A stretch of DNA of 6,145 nt from assembly GCA_902548045.1 (NCBI GenBank), contig CACCPR010000023.1, forward strand, positions 1 to 6,145, given 5' to 3'. Both the position numbers and the translations under genes were made by a program. Below are positions 1 through 5,558 of the stretch, piece after piece. The stretch's first letter is position 1. Every line of letters begins with the position of its first letter. A model generated the notes under the pieces. That model had not been told where the DNA came from and ran no database searches. It was given only the letters and a program-made list of their open reading frames with translations. This DNA comes from an uncultured Pelagibacteraceae bacterium (GTDB lineage: Bacteria; Pseudomonadota; Alphaproteobacteria; Pelagibacterales; Pelagibacteraceae).

Positions 1-111
1 TTTTTCTAAGATGTGAGAAATTATTAAAGCTTGTCTTCTTAACTTGTTTTCAGAGTTTAAATACTCGTCATAAGTTTTTGAAGATTCATACTTTTTCCAA
101 AAGTCAGCCAT
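1..111 (-). CDS. N-terminus of probable circularly permuted ATP-grasp protein (partial)
   Basis: An open frame starts with ATG at 111 on the minus strand and stays open for 37 codons to the left edge; the remainder lies outside the window. The peptide begins MADFWKKYESSKTYDEYLN and continues with NKLRRQALIISHILEK. The YDE...(N/D)...LR/PR block near residues 14-25 resembles the N-terminal signature of circularly permuted ATP-grasp proteins (YDEM-D---G-PRPH type), which are predicted ATP-dependent carboxylate-amine or peptide ligases. Family knowledge supports the call: these genes commonly sit in a cluster with an alpha-E protein, a transglutaminase-like protein and the Anbu protease, and Anbu is the immediate divergent neighbour here. 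No strong Shine-Dalgarno is visible upstream of the ATG (only AATAAGATA). With just 37 residues the identity is an inference resting on a short motif plus context; the reading frame itself is well supported. Confidence 0.6.
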   Translation of the reverse strand, partial: MADFWKKYESSKTYDEYLNSENKLRRQALIISHILEK

Positions 112-216
112 TATCTTATTTTTAACGTTTTAATTTCTTAAACAATTGCACAAATTAGATAGTAGATATGCTAATAAAGAATTGAAATACATAGATTTTT
201 TAAATATTAATTCAGC
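112..216. promoter_or_regulatory. Divergent intergenic region with possible promoters for the ATP-grasp and Anbu genes
   Basis: This 105-bp AT-rich gap separates two genes transcribed away from each other, so it should carry both promoters. A TTGCAC at 146-151 could be a plus-strand -35, with weak -10 candidates at 167-172 (TATGCT, spacer 15) or 170-175 (GCTAAT, spacer 18). The same spot read on the minus strand gives TTGTGC (153-148), so overlapping back-to-back -35 elements are possible. None of these is a strong match. There is no clear Shine-Dalgarno before the Anbu ATG at 217. No hairpin riboswitch or operator palindrome was recognised. Confidence 0.3.
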
Positions 217-942
217 ATGACTTATTGTGTGGGTATAAAAACAAATGAAGGAATAGTTTTAGCCTCAGATTCAAGAACAAACGCTGGTTTAGATAACGTT
301 AATATATATTCTAAAATGCTTACTTACGATGTTGGAGACAGAACAGTAATTATTGTTACATCGGGGAACTTAGGAACATCTCAGGCAGTTTTTAAATCTG
401 TAGAAAAAGATATAAATGACAAAAATGCTTCTATTAGTCTAAATACTTGTAAGGATTTCGAACAAATTGCATCCTACATAGGTAAGCTTAACACGAAACA
501 TTCTTCACCAGATGGCATAAACACTGACAGTCTTGTTTTAGGATCTACATTTATTATAGGAGGACAAATACGCGGTCAAAATTTAGAATTGTATATGGTT
601 TATCCTCAAGGAAATTATATAAGACCAGCAGACAGTAAACCTTATTTAGTGATAGGTGAGGTGAAATATGGAAAACCTATTCTCGATAGAGTTATAACTC
701 CAAATGTTTCGATCGGTGATGCTTCAAGATGCGCTTTAATTTCAATGGATTCAACTCTTAAAAGTGACTTAACCGTTGGTCCTCCGATAGATATTGCTGT
801 GTATAAAAAAGATCAGCCAAAAATCTCCTATCTTAAATGTTTAAATACTAGTGATGAAGACTATTCCAAAGTTTGCAATCAGTGGTCAGAAAAAGTACTT
901 CAAGTATTTGATACTTTTCCAAAATTTGATTGGGAAAAATAA
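217..942 (+). CDS. anbu: Anbu (ancestral beta-subunit) proteasome-like Thr peptidase
   Basis: This 241-residue protein is a full-length member of Anbu, the bacterial relative of proteasome beta subunits and HslV, an N-terminal nucleophile hydrolase expected to act in the cytoplasm. Residue 2 is Thr directly after the initiator Met, so Met removal would expose the catalytic Thr. The conserved acid/base partners are present at D18 (ASDSRTNAG, residues 16-24) and K33 (YSKM). Further family blocks are IIGGQIRG (113-120), YPQGNYI (129-135), GEVKYGKPILDRVIT (147-161) and MDSTLKSDLTVGPPIDI (177-193). Length fits the family (about 240-250). The start is fixed by the required Met-Thr N-terminus. Known Anbu proteins assemble into open helical rings and have no established natural substrate. 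Family members are usually co-encoded with a circularly permuted ATP-grasp, an alpha-E and a transglutaminase protein; here the probable ATP-grasp gene is divergent. Anbu converges on nrdB with a 22-bp gap. The family call is very secure; the biological role is unknown. Confidence 0.95.
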   Translation: MTYCVGIKTNEGIVLASDSRTNAGLDNVNIYSKMLTYDVGDRTVIIVTSGNLGTSQAVFKSVEKDINDKNASISLNTCKDFEQIASYIGKLNTKHSSPDGINTDSLVLGSTFIIGGQIRGQNLELYMVYPQGNYIRPADSKPYLVIGEVKYGKPILDRVITPNVSIGDASRCALISMDSTLKSDLTVGPPIDIAVYKKDQPKISYLKCLNTSDEDYSKVCNQWSEKVLQVFDTFPKFDWEK

Positions 943-964
943 ACTTCAGCTTTAATAAAAATCT

Positions 965-1972
965 TTAAGCAAAAACTTCGCCCCAAGTGCCTCTTGTAGA
1001 AGCTTTAGAGTATTCTGTAGCTCTTCCTTCAAAGAAGTTCATGTGCTCTACACCGTTCAGCATTGTATCTAACCACGTTAAAGGATTTTTTTTAACATCA
1101 TAAATTGGATCAAGACCTAGTTGTTCAAGTCTTCTATTTCCAATAAATCTGATGTACTGCTTGATTTCATTCGCTGTTAAACCCTCTAAAGGACCCATCT
1201 GAAAAGCTAAATCTATAAATGCATCTTCGTGTGTTACAATTGTTTTGCAAGCATCAACAATTTCTTTTTTAAGTTTATCATTCCAAATTTGTGGCTCTTC
1301 TTTTACAAAGTCTCTAAACAATCTAATCATGGAATTACAATGTAAAGTTTCATCTCTTACTGACCAGGTTACTATTTGGCCCATCCCTTTCATCTTATTA
1401 AATCTTGGGAAGTTTAATAAGATTGCAAAACTTGCAAACAATTGTAAACCTTCTGTGAAAGCTGAAAACACTGCCATTGTCATTGCAATATTATGTTTTG
1501 ATTTAACATCAAAACCTTGCATATAGTCATATTTGTCTTTCATTTCTTTATACTGCAAGAAAGCTGAATATTCTGTTTCTGGCATTCCAATTGTATCTAA
1601 AAGATGAGAGTAAGCAGCAATGTGAACTGTTTCCATAGCAGCGAAAGCAGTCATCATCATTAAAACTTCTGTTGGTTTAAAAACAGTTGTGTAATGTCTT
1701 AAATAACAATTGTTAACTTCAACATCGGCTTGAGTGAAAAATCTGAAGATATGTGTTAAAAGATTTTTTTCTTCTTTGGTTAAATTTTTTTGCCAGTCTC
1801 TTACATCATCTCCAAGAGGTACTTCTTCTGGTAACCAATGAATTCTTTGTTGCGTTAACCAAGCATCGTAACACCACGGGTATCTAAACGGTTTATAAAC
1901 AGGGTTTTCTACTAATAAACCCATTTTTTTTGGTTGTATTATTCCTGGCTTAACTTTTTCTACTACTGACAT
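965..1972 (-). CDS. nrdB: Class I ribonucleotide reductase, beta (radical-generating) subunit NrdB
   Basis: NrdB carries the dimetal-tyrosyl radical cofactor that starts ribonucleotide reduction in NrdA, in the cytoplasmic NrdAB complex. From the ATG at 1972 the protein has 335 residues. All expected metal ligands are present: D83, E114 and H117 (in ETVHIAAYSH), E174 (TEGLQLF), E208 and H211 (RDETLH). Y121, four residues after H117, matches the radical Tyr, so this is not a Phe-type class Ic or a ligand-substituted metal-free type. The tail (ATEYSKASTRGTWGEVFA) contains Y321, the likely interfacial radical-transfer Tyr, and the C-terminal peptide that docks on NrdA; this tail style is common in alphaproteobacteria. 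Start choice: the frame also opens at a GTG at 1981, but GAGGAG (1986-1981) lies 8 nt before the ATG at 1972 and overlaps that GTG, so the ATG is the start. The gene overlaps the nrdA 3' end by 10 bp and is surely co-transcribed and translationally coupled. The N-terminus has no ATP-cone. Confidence 0.97.
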   Translation of the reverse strand: MSVVEKVKPGIIQPKKMGLLVENPVYKPFRYPWCYDAWLTQQRIHWLPEEVPLGDDVRDWQKNLTKEEKNLLTHIFRFFTQADVEVNNCYLRHYTTVFKPTEVLMMMTAFAAMETVHIAAYSHLLDTIGMPETEYSAFLQYKEMKDKYDYMQGFDVKSKHNIAMTMAVFSAFTEGLQLFASFAILLNFPRFNKMKGMGQIVTWSVRDETLHCNSMIRLFRDFVKEEPQIWNDKLKKEIVDACKTIVTHEDAFIDLAFQMGPLEGLTANEIKQYIRFIGNRRLEQLGLDPIYDVKKNPLTWLDTMLNGVEHMNFFEGRATEYSKASTRGTWGEVFA

Positions 1973-3915
1973 GATAAACACTCCTCATAATTGTTATCTT
2001 TATTATTTGATTCATTCGATTTCGAATAAACATTTTTCGTCACATCTGTTGATGAGCCTGCCTCCACATTTTCAGCTCTTTGAATAGATTTAGATCTACA
2101 ATAATAAAGGCTTTTAAGGCCCTTTTTCCAAGCTTGAAAATGAATGTCGTGAAGTTCTTTCTTGTGTATATCTGCTGGCACAAACACATTTATGGATTGT
2201 GCTTGAGAAATGTGTGGGGTTCTATCCGCTCCTAACTCAACAATCCACCTTTGATCGATTTCAAAAGCAGTTTTAAAGGTATCTTTTTCATCTGCTGTTA
2301 AAAAATCTAAATGTGAAACAGATCCTTGGTTTGTTGTTATAGTGGACCAAACTTCATCGGTATCTTTGTTATATTTTTTTAGAATTTTCTTTAAATATTT
2401 ATTTCTAACATTAAATGAACCGGACAAAGTTTTATGGGTGAAGCTATTTGCTGCTATTGGCTCTATTCCTGGTGAAGAACCTCCGCAAATAATTGAAATG
2501 GACGCTGTTGGTGCGATTGCTGTTTTATTAGAAAATCTTTCTTTTATTCCATATTCGGCTGCATCAGGACATGACCCTCTTTCTTCTGCTAAAGTTTTTG
2601 AAGCAAGATCAACTTTTTCTTGAATATTTTTAAATATTTTTTTATTCCAAACTTTGCTCATTACTGAACCAAAAGGAATATTTTTTTGTTGAAAATATGA
2701 ATGTAGGCCCATAACTCCTAGGCCAACGCTTCTTTCTCTCATTGCTGAATATTTTGCATGAGCAAATTCTTCTGGTGCTCTATTTATAAAATCTGTCATT
2801 ACGTTGTCTAAAAATCTCATAACATCCTCTACAAATTGATCATCATCTTTCCATTGTTCGTATGTATCTAAATTTAAAGAAGAAAGACAACATACAGCAG
2901 TTCTTTGTTTTCCTTCATTGTCCATTCCAGTAGGCAAAGTAATTTCACTGCATAAGTTAGAAGTTTTTACTTTCAAACCAGCTAATTTATGATGCTGAGG
3001 TATTTGTCTATTAACTGTATCAATATAAACAATATAAGGTTCGCCAGTTTCAATTCTTGCAGTTAATAATCTAATCCATAAGTTTCTTGCAGGAATAGTA
3101 GATTGAACTGATCCATCGTAAGGACTTCTAAGTGCCCATTGACCATCTGTTTCTACGGCTCTCATAAAATCATCAGTAACTAAAACACCATGATGTAAAT
3201 TTAAAGATCTTCTGTTTACATCTCCACCAGTTGGTCTTCTCATTTCTATAAATTCTTCTATTTCGGGGTGATCGATCTGCAAGTAACATGCTGCTGAGCC
3301 TCTTCTTAAAGATCCTTGGCTAATCGCTAGTGTTAAGGAGTCCATAACTTTTATAAATGGAATAATGCCTGAAGTTTTTCCAACTTTACCTATCTTTTCT
3401 CCTATCGATCTCAAGTTACCCCAATAACTTCCTATTCCACCTCCTCTAGCAGCTAACCAAACATTTTCTTCCCATAAATCTGTTATGCCTTCTAGGCTAT
3501 CATTAGCTTCGTTTAAAAAACATGAAATAGGTAAGCCTCTCTCTGTTCCTCCATTTGACAAAACGGGAGTTGCAGGCATAAACCAAAGATTGCTAATATA
3601 ATTATAAATTCTTTGGGCGTGTAAATTGTCATCTGCATATACACTGGCCACTCGTGCAAACAAATCTTGGAAACTTTCATTCTGGCCTAAATATCTATCT
3701 TTCAAAGTCGCTTTGCCAAAATCTGTTAAATTAGCGTCTTTAGATCGGTCTATTTTTATTGTTATGCCTTTTTCATTTTGGAAAAGCTCAGTGTCTCCTG
3801 ACAAAGAGAATAAGTCTGGTTTTTTAGGACCGTTGTTATTCTTTAATTCACTAGAGCTCTTTTGGCTTAAACTGCCGACAGCTTTCTCTATTGCCAATGA
3901 TACGTTTTTATTCAT
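1963..3915 (-). CDS. nrdA: Class I ribonucleoside-diphosphate reductase, alpha (catalytic) subunit NrdA
   Basis: NrdA reduces ribonucleoside diphosphates to deoxyribonucleotides using a radical supplied by NrdB. The 650-residue protein shows the complete catalytic set: C132 (GLPISCF; E. coli C225), N320-C322-E324 (SNLCSEITLP; N437/C439/E441, with C322 the thiyl-radical Cys), C342 (TAVCCLSSLNL; C462), and the radical-transfer pair Y604-Y605 (SLYYCRSKS; Y730/Y731). The C-terminal redox pair is C646-C649 as CxxC (ECLSCQ) at the end of a Ser/Asn/Lys-rich flexible tail (about 619-643), where E. coli has CX4C. The barrel core starts around residue 60; residues 1-55 are polar and Lys-rich and do not contain the VxKRDG-type ATP-cone that gives overall activity control in the 761-residue E. 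coli enzyme. The specificity-site region (about 195-235, SQGSLRRGSAACYLQIDHPEIEEF) is present. The gene is first in a nrdA-nrdB operon. The start at 3915 has only a weak AAGAA-type ribosome site 3-7 nt upstream. No frameshift or missing key residue was seen. Confidence 0.97.
   Translation of the reverse strand: MNKNVSLAIEKAVGSLSQKSSSELKNNNGPKKPDLFSLSGDTELFQNEKGITIKIDRSKDANLTDFGKATLKDRYLGQNESFQDLFARVASVYADDNLHAQRIYNYISNLWFMPATPVLSNGGTERGLPISCFLNEANDSLEGITDLWEENVWLAARGGGIGSYWGNLRSIGEKIGKVGKTSGIIPFIKVMDSLTLAISQGSLRRGSAACYLQIDHPEIEEFIEMRRPTGGDVNRRSLNLHHGVLVTDDFMRAVETDGQWALRSPYDGSVQSTIPARNLWIRLLTARIETGEPYIVYIDTVNRQIPQHHKLAGLKVKTSNLCSEITLPTGMDNEGKQRTAVCCLSSLNLDTYEQWKDDDQFVEDVMRFLDNVMTDFINRAPEEFAHAKYSAMRERSVGLGVMGLHSYFQQKNIPFGSVMSKVWNKKIFKNIQEKVDLASKTLAEERGSCPDAAEYGIKERFSNKTAIAPTASISIICGGSSPGIEPIAANSFTHKTLSGSFNVRNKYLKKILKKYNKDTDEVWSTITTNQGSVSHLDFLTADEKDTFKTAFEIDQRWIVELGADRTPHISQAQSINVFVPADIHKKELHDIHFQAWKKGLKSLYYCRSKSIQRAENVEAGSSTDVTKNVYSKSNESNNKDNNYEECLSCQ
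1981..1986 (-). promoter_or_regulatory. Shine-Dalgarno of nrdB inside the nrdA 3' end
   Basis: The minus strand reads GAGGAG here, followed by an 8-nt spacer (TGTTTATC) and the nrdB ATG at 1972. It is the clearest ribosome binding site in the window and decides the nrdB start against the GTG at 1981. The same six bases encode the two Glu residues (644-645) just before the C-terminal CLSC of NrdA. Confidence 0.85.
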
Positions 3916-3944
3916 ATTTTCTTATGTTTTAGTCGAATTATTAA

Positions 3945-3979
3945 CAAAACAACTATATGTTGTGTTACATTTACGTTAA
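3945..3979 (-). promoter_or_regulatory. Probable nrdAB promoter
   Basis: On the minus strand a TTAACG (3979-3974) and a TATAGT (3957-3952) are separated by 16 bp and match sigma-70 -35 and -10 elements at 4/6 and 5/6 positions. This would start transcription around 3945 and leave a leader of roughly 30 nt before the nrdA ATG. The -10 lies inside the proximal NrdR-like site, the expected arrangement for repression. A second TATAGT at 3988-3983 inside the distal site is an alternative -10. Confidence 0.5.
3950..3965. promoter_or_regulatory. NrdR box 1 (proximal)
   Basis: CAACTATATGTTGTGT matches the generally quoted NrdR box acaCwAtATaTwGtgt at 13 of 16 positions, including the full CwAtAT core and TwGtgt. 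It contains the inverted repeat ACAAC-TATAT-GTTGT. NrdR is the Zn-ribbon/ATP-cone repressor of ribonucleotide reductase operons in bacteria. The site overlaps the proposed nrdA -10, 35 bp upstream of the nrdA start. The nrdR gene itself is not in the window. Confidence 0.75.
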
Positions 3980-3980
3980 T

Positions 3981-3996
3981 ATACTATATAACATCA
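3981..3996. promoter_or_regulatory. NrdR box 2 (distal, half-degenerate)
   Basis: ATACTATATAACATCA aligns with the NrdR box consensus at about 10 of 16 positions. The left half is nearly complete (ATACTATATA) and the right half is poor. On its own it would be weak, but it begins exactly 31 bp from box 1 with a 15-bp gap, the helical spacing known for paired NrdR boxes (about three turns). This phasing is the main support. Confidence 0.6.
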
Positions 3997-4022
3997 AAAT
4001 CAATAGAACAATATAAGAACAT

Positions 4023-4052
4023 TTGATTAATTTTGCAAGTGGAAAATATTGT
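4023..4052 (+). promoter_or_regulatory. Weak candidate promoter for the phosphohexomutase gene
   Basis: TTGATT (4023-4028) and TATTGT (4047-4052) with an 18-bp spacer each match sigma-70 elements at 4/6. They lie about 50 bp before the ATG at 4103 in the region shared with the divergent nrdAB promoter. In such AT-rich DNA this is weak evidence, and other pairs can be drawn. A poor ribosome site, TTAGG (4086-4090), lies 12 nt before the ATG. Confidence 0.2.
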
Positions 4053-4102
4053 TAATAAACATATTAGTAAGAAAATACTGTAATCTTAGGTATTAATACT
4101 TA

Positions 4103-5545
4103 ATGAAAATCAATCCAAACGGTTTTAGAGAGTATGACGCAAGATGGGTGTTTGAAAAAGACATCGATATAGATGGAATCATTAATTTAGGTAAAGGGTT
4201 AGGAACTCAAATTATTAAGCGTACGAAGAAATCTCAACCAAGGGTAATAGTGGGATACGATTATAGGTCCTATAGTGAAAAAATTAAAAAAGCTTTAACA
4301 GAAGGTTTGATCAAAACAGGATGCCATGTTGAAGATATTGGTTTGTCTTTATCGCCAACAGTTTATTTTGCACAATTCAATTTAAATTCAGATGCAATAG
4401 CTATGATTACCGCTAGTCACAATGAAAACGGATGGACTGGTGTCAAGATGGGTATTCAAAAAGGACTAACACATGCTCCAGAAGAAATGAGTGAACTAAA
4501 AGATATAACTTTAAACAAAAGATTTATCGAAGGGATGGGATCGAATAAGAGGGTGAATAATTTTAAGAATATTTACATAAAAGACTTAATAGAGAAAAAT
4601 AAAATTGATAAAAAAATAAAAGCAGTAGTAGCATGCGGTAACGGTACTGCAGGAATATTTGCCCCCGAAATTTTAAAAGGTATTGGTTGTGATGTTATTG
4701 AACTGGATTGCGAATTAGATTGGACTTTTCCTAAATACAATCCAAATCCAGAAGATCTAAAAATGCTGCACGCAATATCAAAATCTGTTAAAGAAAATGA
4801 TGCAGATATAGGATTTGGATTTGATGGAGATGGAGATCGTGTTGGTGTTATTGATAATGAGGGTAACGAAATTTTTTCAGATAAAATCGGGCTGCTAATT
4901 GCAAGAAACCTCTCTGAAAAATATAATAATTCAAAATTTATAGTTGATGTTAAATCAACAGGTTTGTTCCAGTTTGATGAAGTTTTAAATAAAAATAATT
5001 GTAAAACCATATATTGGAAAACTGGTCACTCTCATATTAAAAGAAAAGTAAATCAAGAAAAAGCTTTAGCTGGATTTGAGAAAAGTGGACATTTCTTTTT
5101 TAACTCTCCTTTAGGTTATGGGTATGATGATGGAATAAATTCAGCAATACAAGTTTGTCATCTACTTAATAATCAAAATAAAAAAATGAAAGAAATAATT
5201 AGTGAATTGCCAAAAACATTCCAAACACCAACGATGGCTCCATTCTGCAAAGACGAAGAAAAATACGATGTTGTAAATGAAATAGTTGAAAAAATTAAAA
5301 ATATAAAAAACGATAATGTAAAAGTCGACAAACTACAAATAAAGGATATTTTAACTGTAAACGGAATTAGATTTTCATTATCTGATGGCTCGTGGGGGTT
5401 AATAAGAGCCTCTTCTAATAAACCGTCATTAGTAGTCGTTATTGAAAGTCCTACCTCTGCAGAAAGAACAAGAAATATTTTTACTTTTATTGATGGATTG
5501 TTGCAAAAAACTGGTAAAATTGGAGAGTATGATCAAAAAATTTAA
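4103..5545 (+). CDS. Phosphomannomutase/phosphoglucomutase-type alpha-D-phosphohexomutase
   Basis: This 480-residue enzyme belongs to the alpha-D-phosphohexomutase superfamily (AlgC/ManB type), which interconverts hexose 1- and 6-phosphates through a phosphoserine and so supplies precursors for nucleotide sugars. All four domains are represented: N-terminal FREYDARW (8-15); the phosphoserine loop ITASHNENGWTGVK (102-115) with catalytic S105; the metal loop DGDGDR (241-246) with Asp 241, 243 and 245; the sugar loop GFEKSGH (324-330) followed by YDDG; and the domain-4 phosphate loop RASSNKP (435-441). Two loops differ from the textbook forms (FREYDIRG, TASHNPxxxNGxK), but DARW and NGWTGVK variants are familiar in alphaproteobacterial members. 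Whether mannose or glucose phosphate is preferred cannot be read from the sequence, so no symbol is given; a glucosamine-phosphate mutase (GlmM) role is less likely given length and loops. It is followed after 13 bp by an acyltransferase-like gene, probably in the same transcript, suggesting surface-glycan synthesis. Confidence 0.9.
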   Translation: MKINPNGFREYDARWVFEKDIDIDGIINLGKGLGTQIIKRTKKSQPRVIVGYDYRSYSEKIKKALTEGLIKTGCHVEDIGLSLSPTVYFAQFNLNSDAIAMITASHNENGWTGVKMGIQKGLTHAPEEMSELKDITLNKRFIEGMGSNKRVNNFKNIYIKDLIEKNKIDKKIKAVVACGNGTAGIFAPEILKGIGCDVIELDCELDWTFPKYNPNPEDLKMLHAISKSVKENDADIGFGFDGDGDRVGVIDNEGNEIFSDKIGLLIARNLSEKYNNSKFIVDVKSTGLFQFDEVLNKNNCKTIYWKTGHSHIKRKVNQEKALAGFEKSGHFFFNSPLGYGYDDGINSAIQVCHLLNNQNKKMKEIISELPKTFQTPTMAPFCKDEEKYDVVNEIVEKIKNIKNDNVKVDKLQIKDILTVNGIRFSLSDGSWGLIRASSNKPSLVVVIESPTSAERTRNIFTFIDGLLQKTGKIGEYDQKI

Positions 5546-5558
5546 ACTTTAATATTAT

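Noticed and set aside
890..918. Small inverted repeat AAGTAT-TTG-ATACTT (902-916), with a T-run (minus strand, 894-890) beyond it, as a possible terminator for the nrdAB transcript
   Set aside because: The stem is 6 bp with only two G/C-containing positions per full stem context, it lies inside the Anbu coding region, and the T-run is not adjacent to the stem. Chance occurrence is likely in AT-rich DNA.
949..970. Imperfect hairpin GCTTTAA...TTTAAGC between the convergent Anbu and nrdB ends
   Set aside because: One internal mismatch, mostly A/T pairs, no T-run on either strand; too weak to call a bidirectional terminator, although its position would be right for one.
1245..1526. Plus-strand open frame of 93 codons antisense to nrdB
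   Set aside because: Lies wholly within the well-supported nrdB gene, with no family features or ribosome site; a shadow of nrdB coding.
1973..1981. Upstream GTG start for nrdB at 1981
   Set aside because: The GTG overlaps the Shine-Dalgarno GAGGAG itself; the ATG at 1972 has ideal 8-nt spacing.
2342..2623. Plus-strand open frame of 93 codons antisense to nrdA
   Set aside because: Entirely inside conserved nrdA sequence on the other strand; no independent evidence for coding.
3626..3979. Plus-strand open frame of 117 codons reaching from nrdA into its upstream region
   Set aside because: Mostly antisense to nrdA and its end crosses the NrdR boxes and promoter; no ribosome site or recognisable motifs.
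4045..4065. Bulged inverted repeat AATATTGTT-AATA-AACATATT upstream of the phosphohexomutase
   Set aside because: One bulge and only AT-rich arms; no known operator recognised. It could be a binding site but composition alone can produce it.
4573..5010. Minus-strand open frame of 145 codons antisense to the phosphohexomutase
   Set aside because: Overlaps the conserved metal-loop region of the mutase; the Ser/Pro-rich translation is typical of a reverse-strand shadow.
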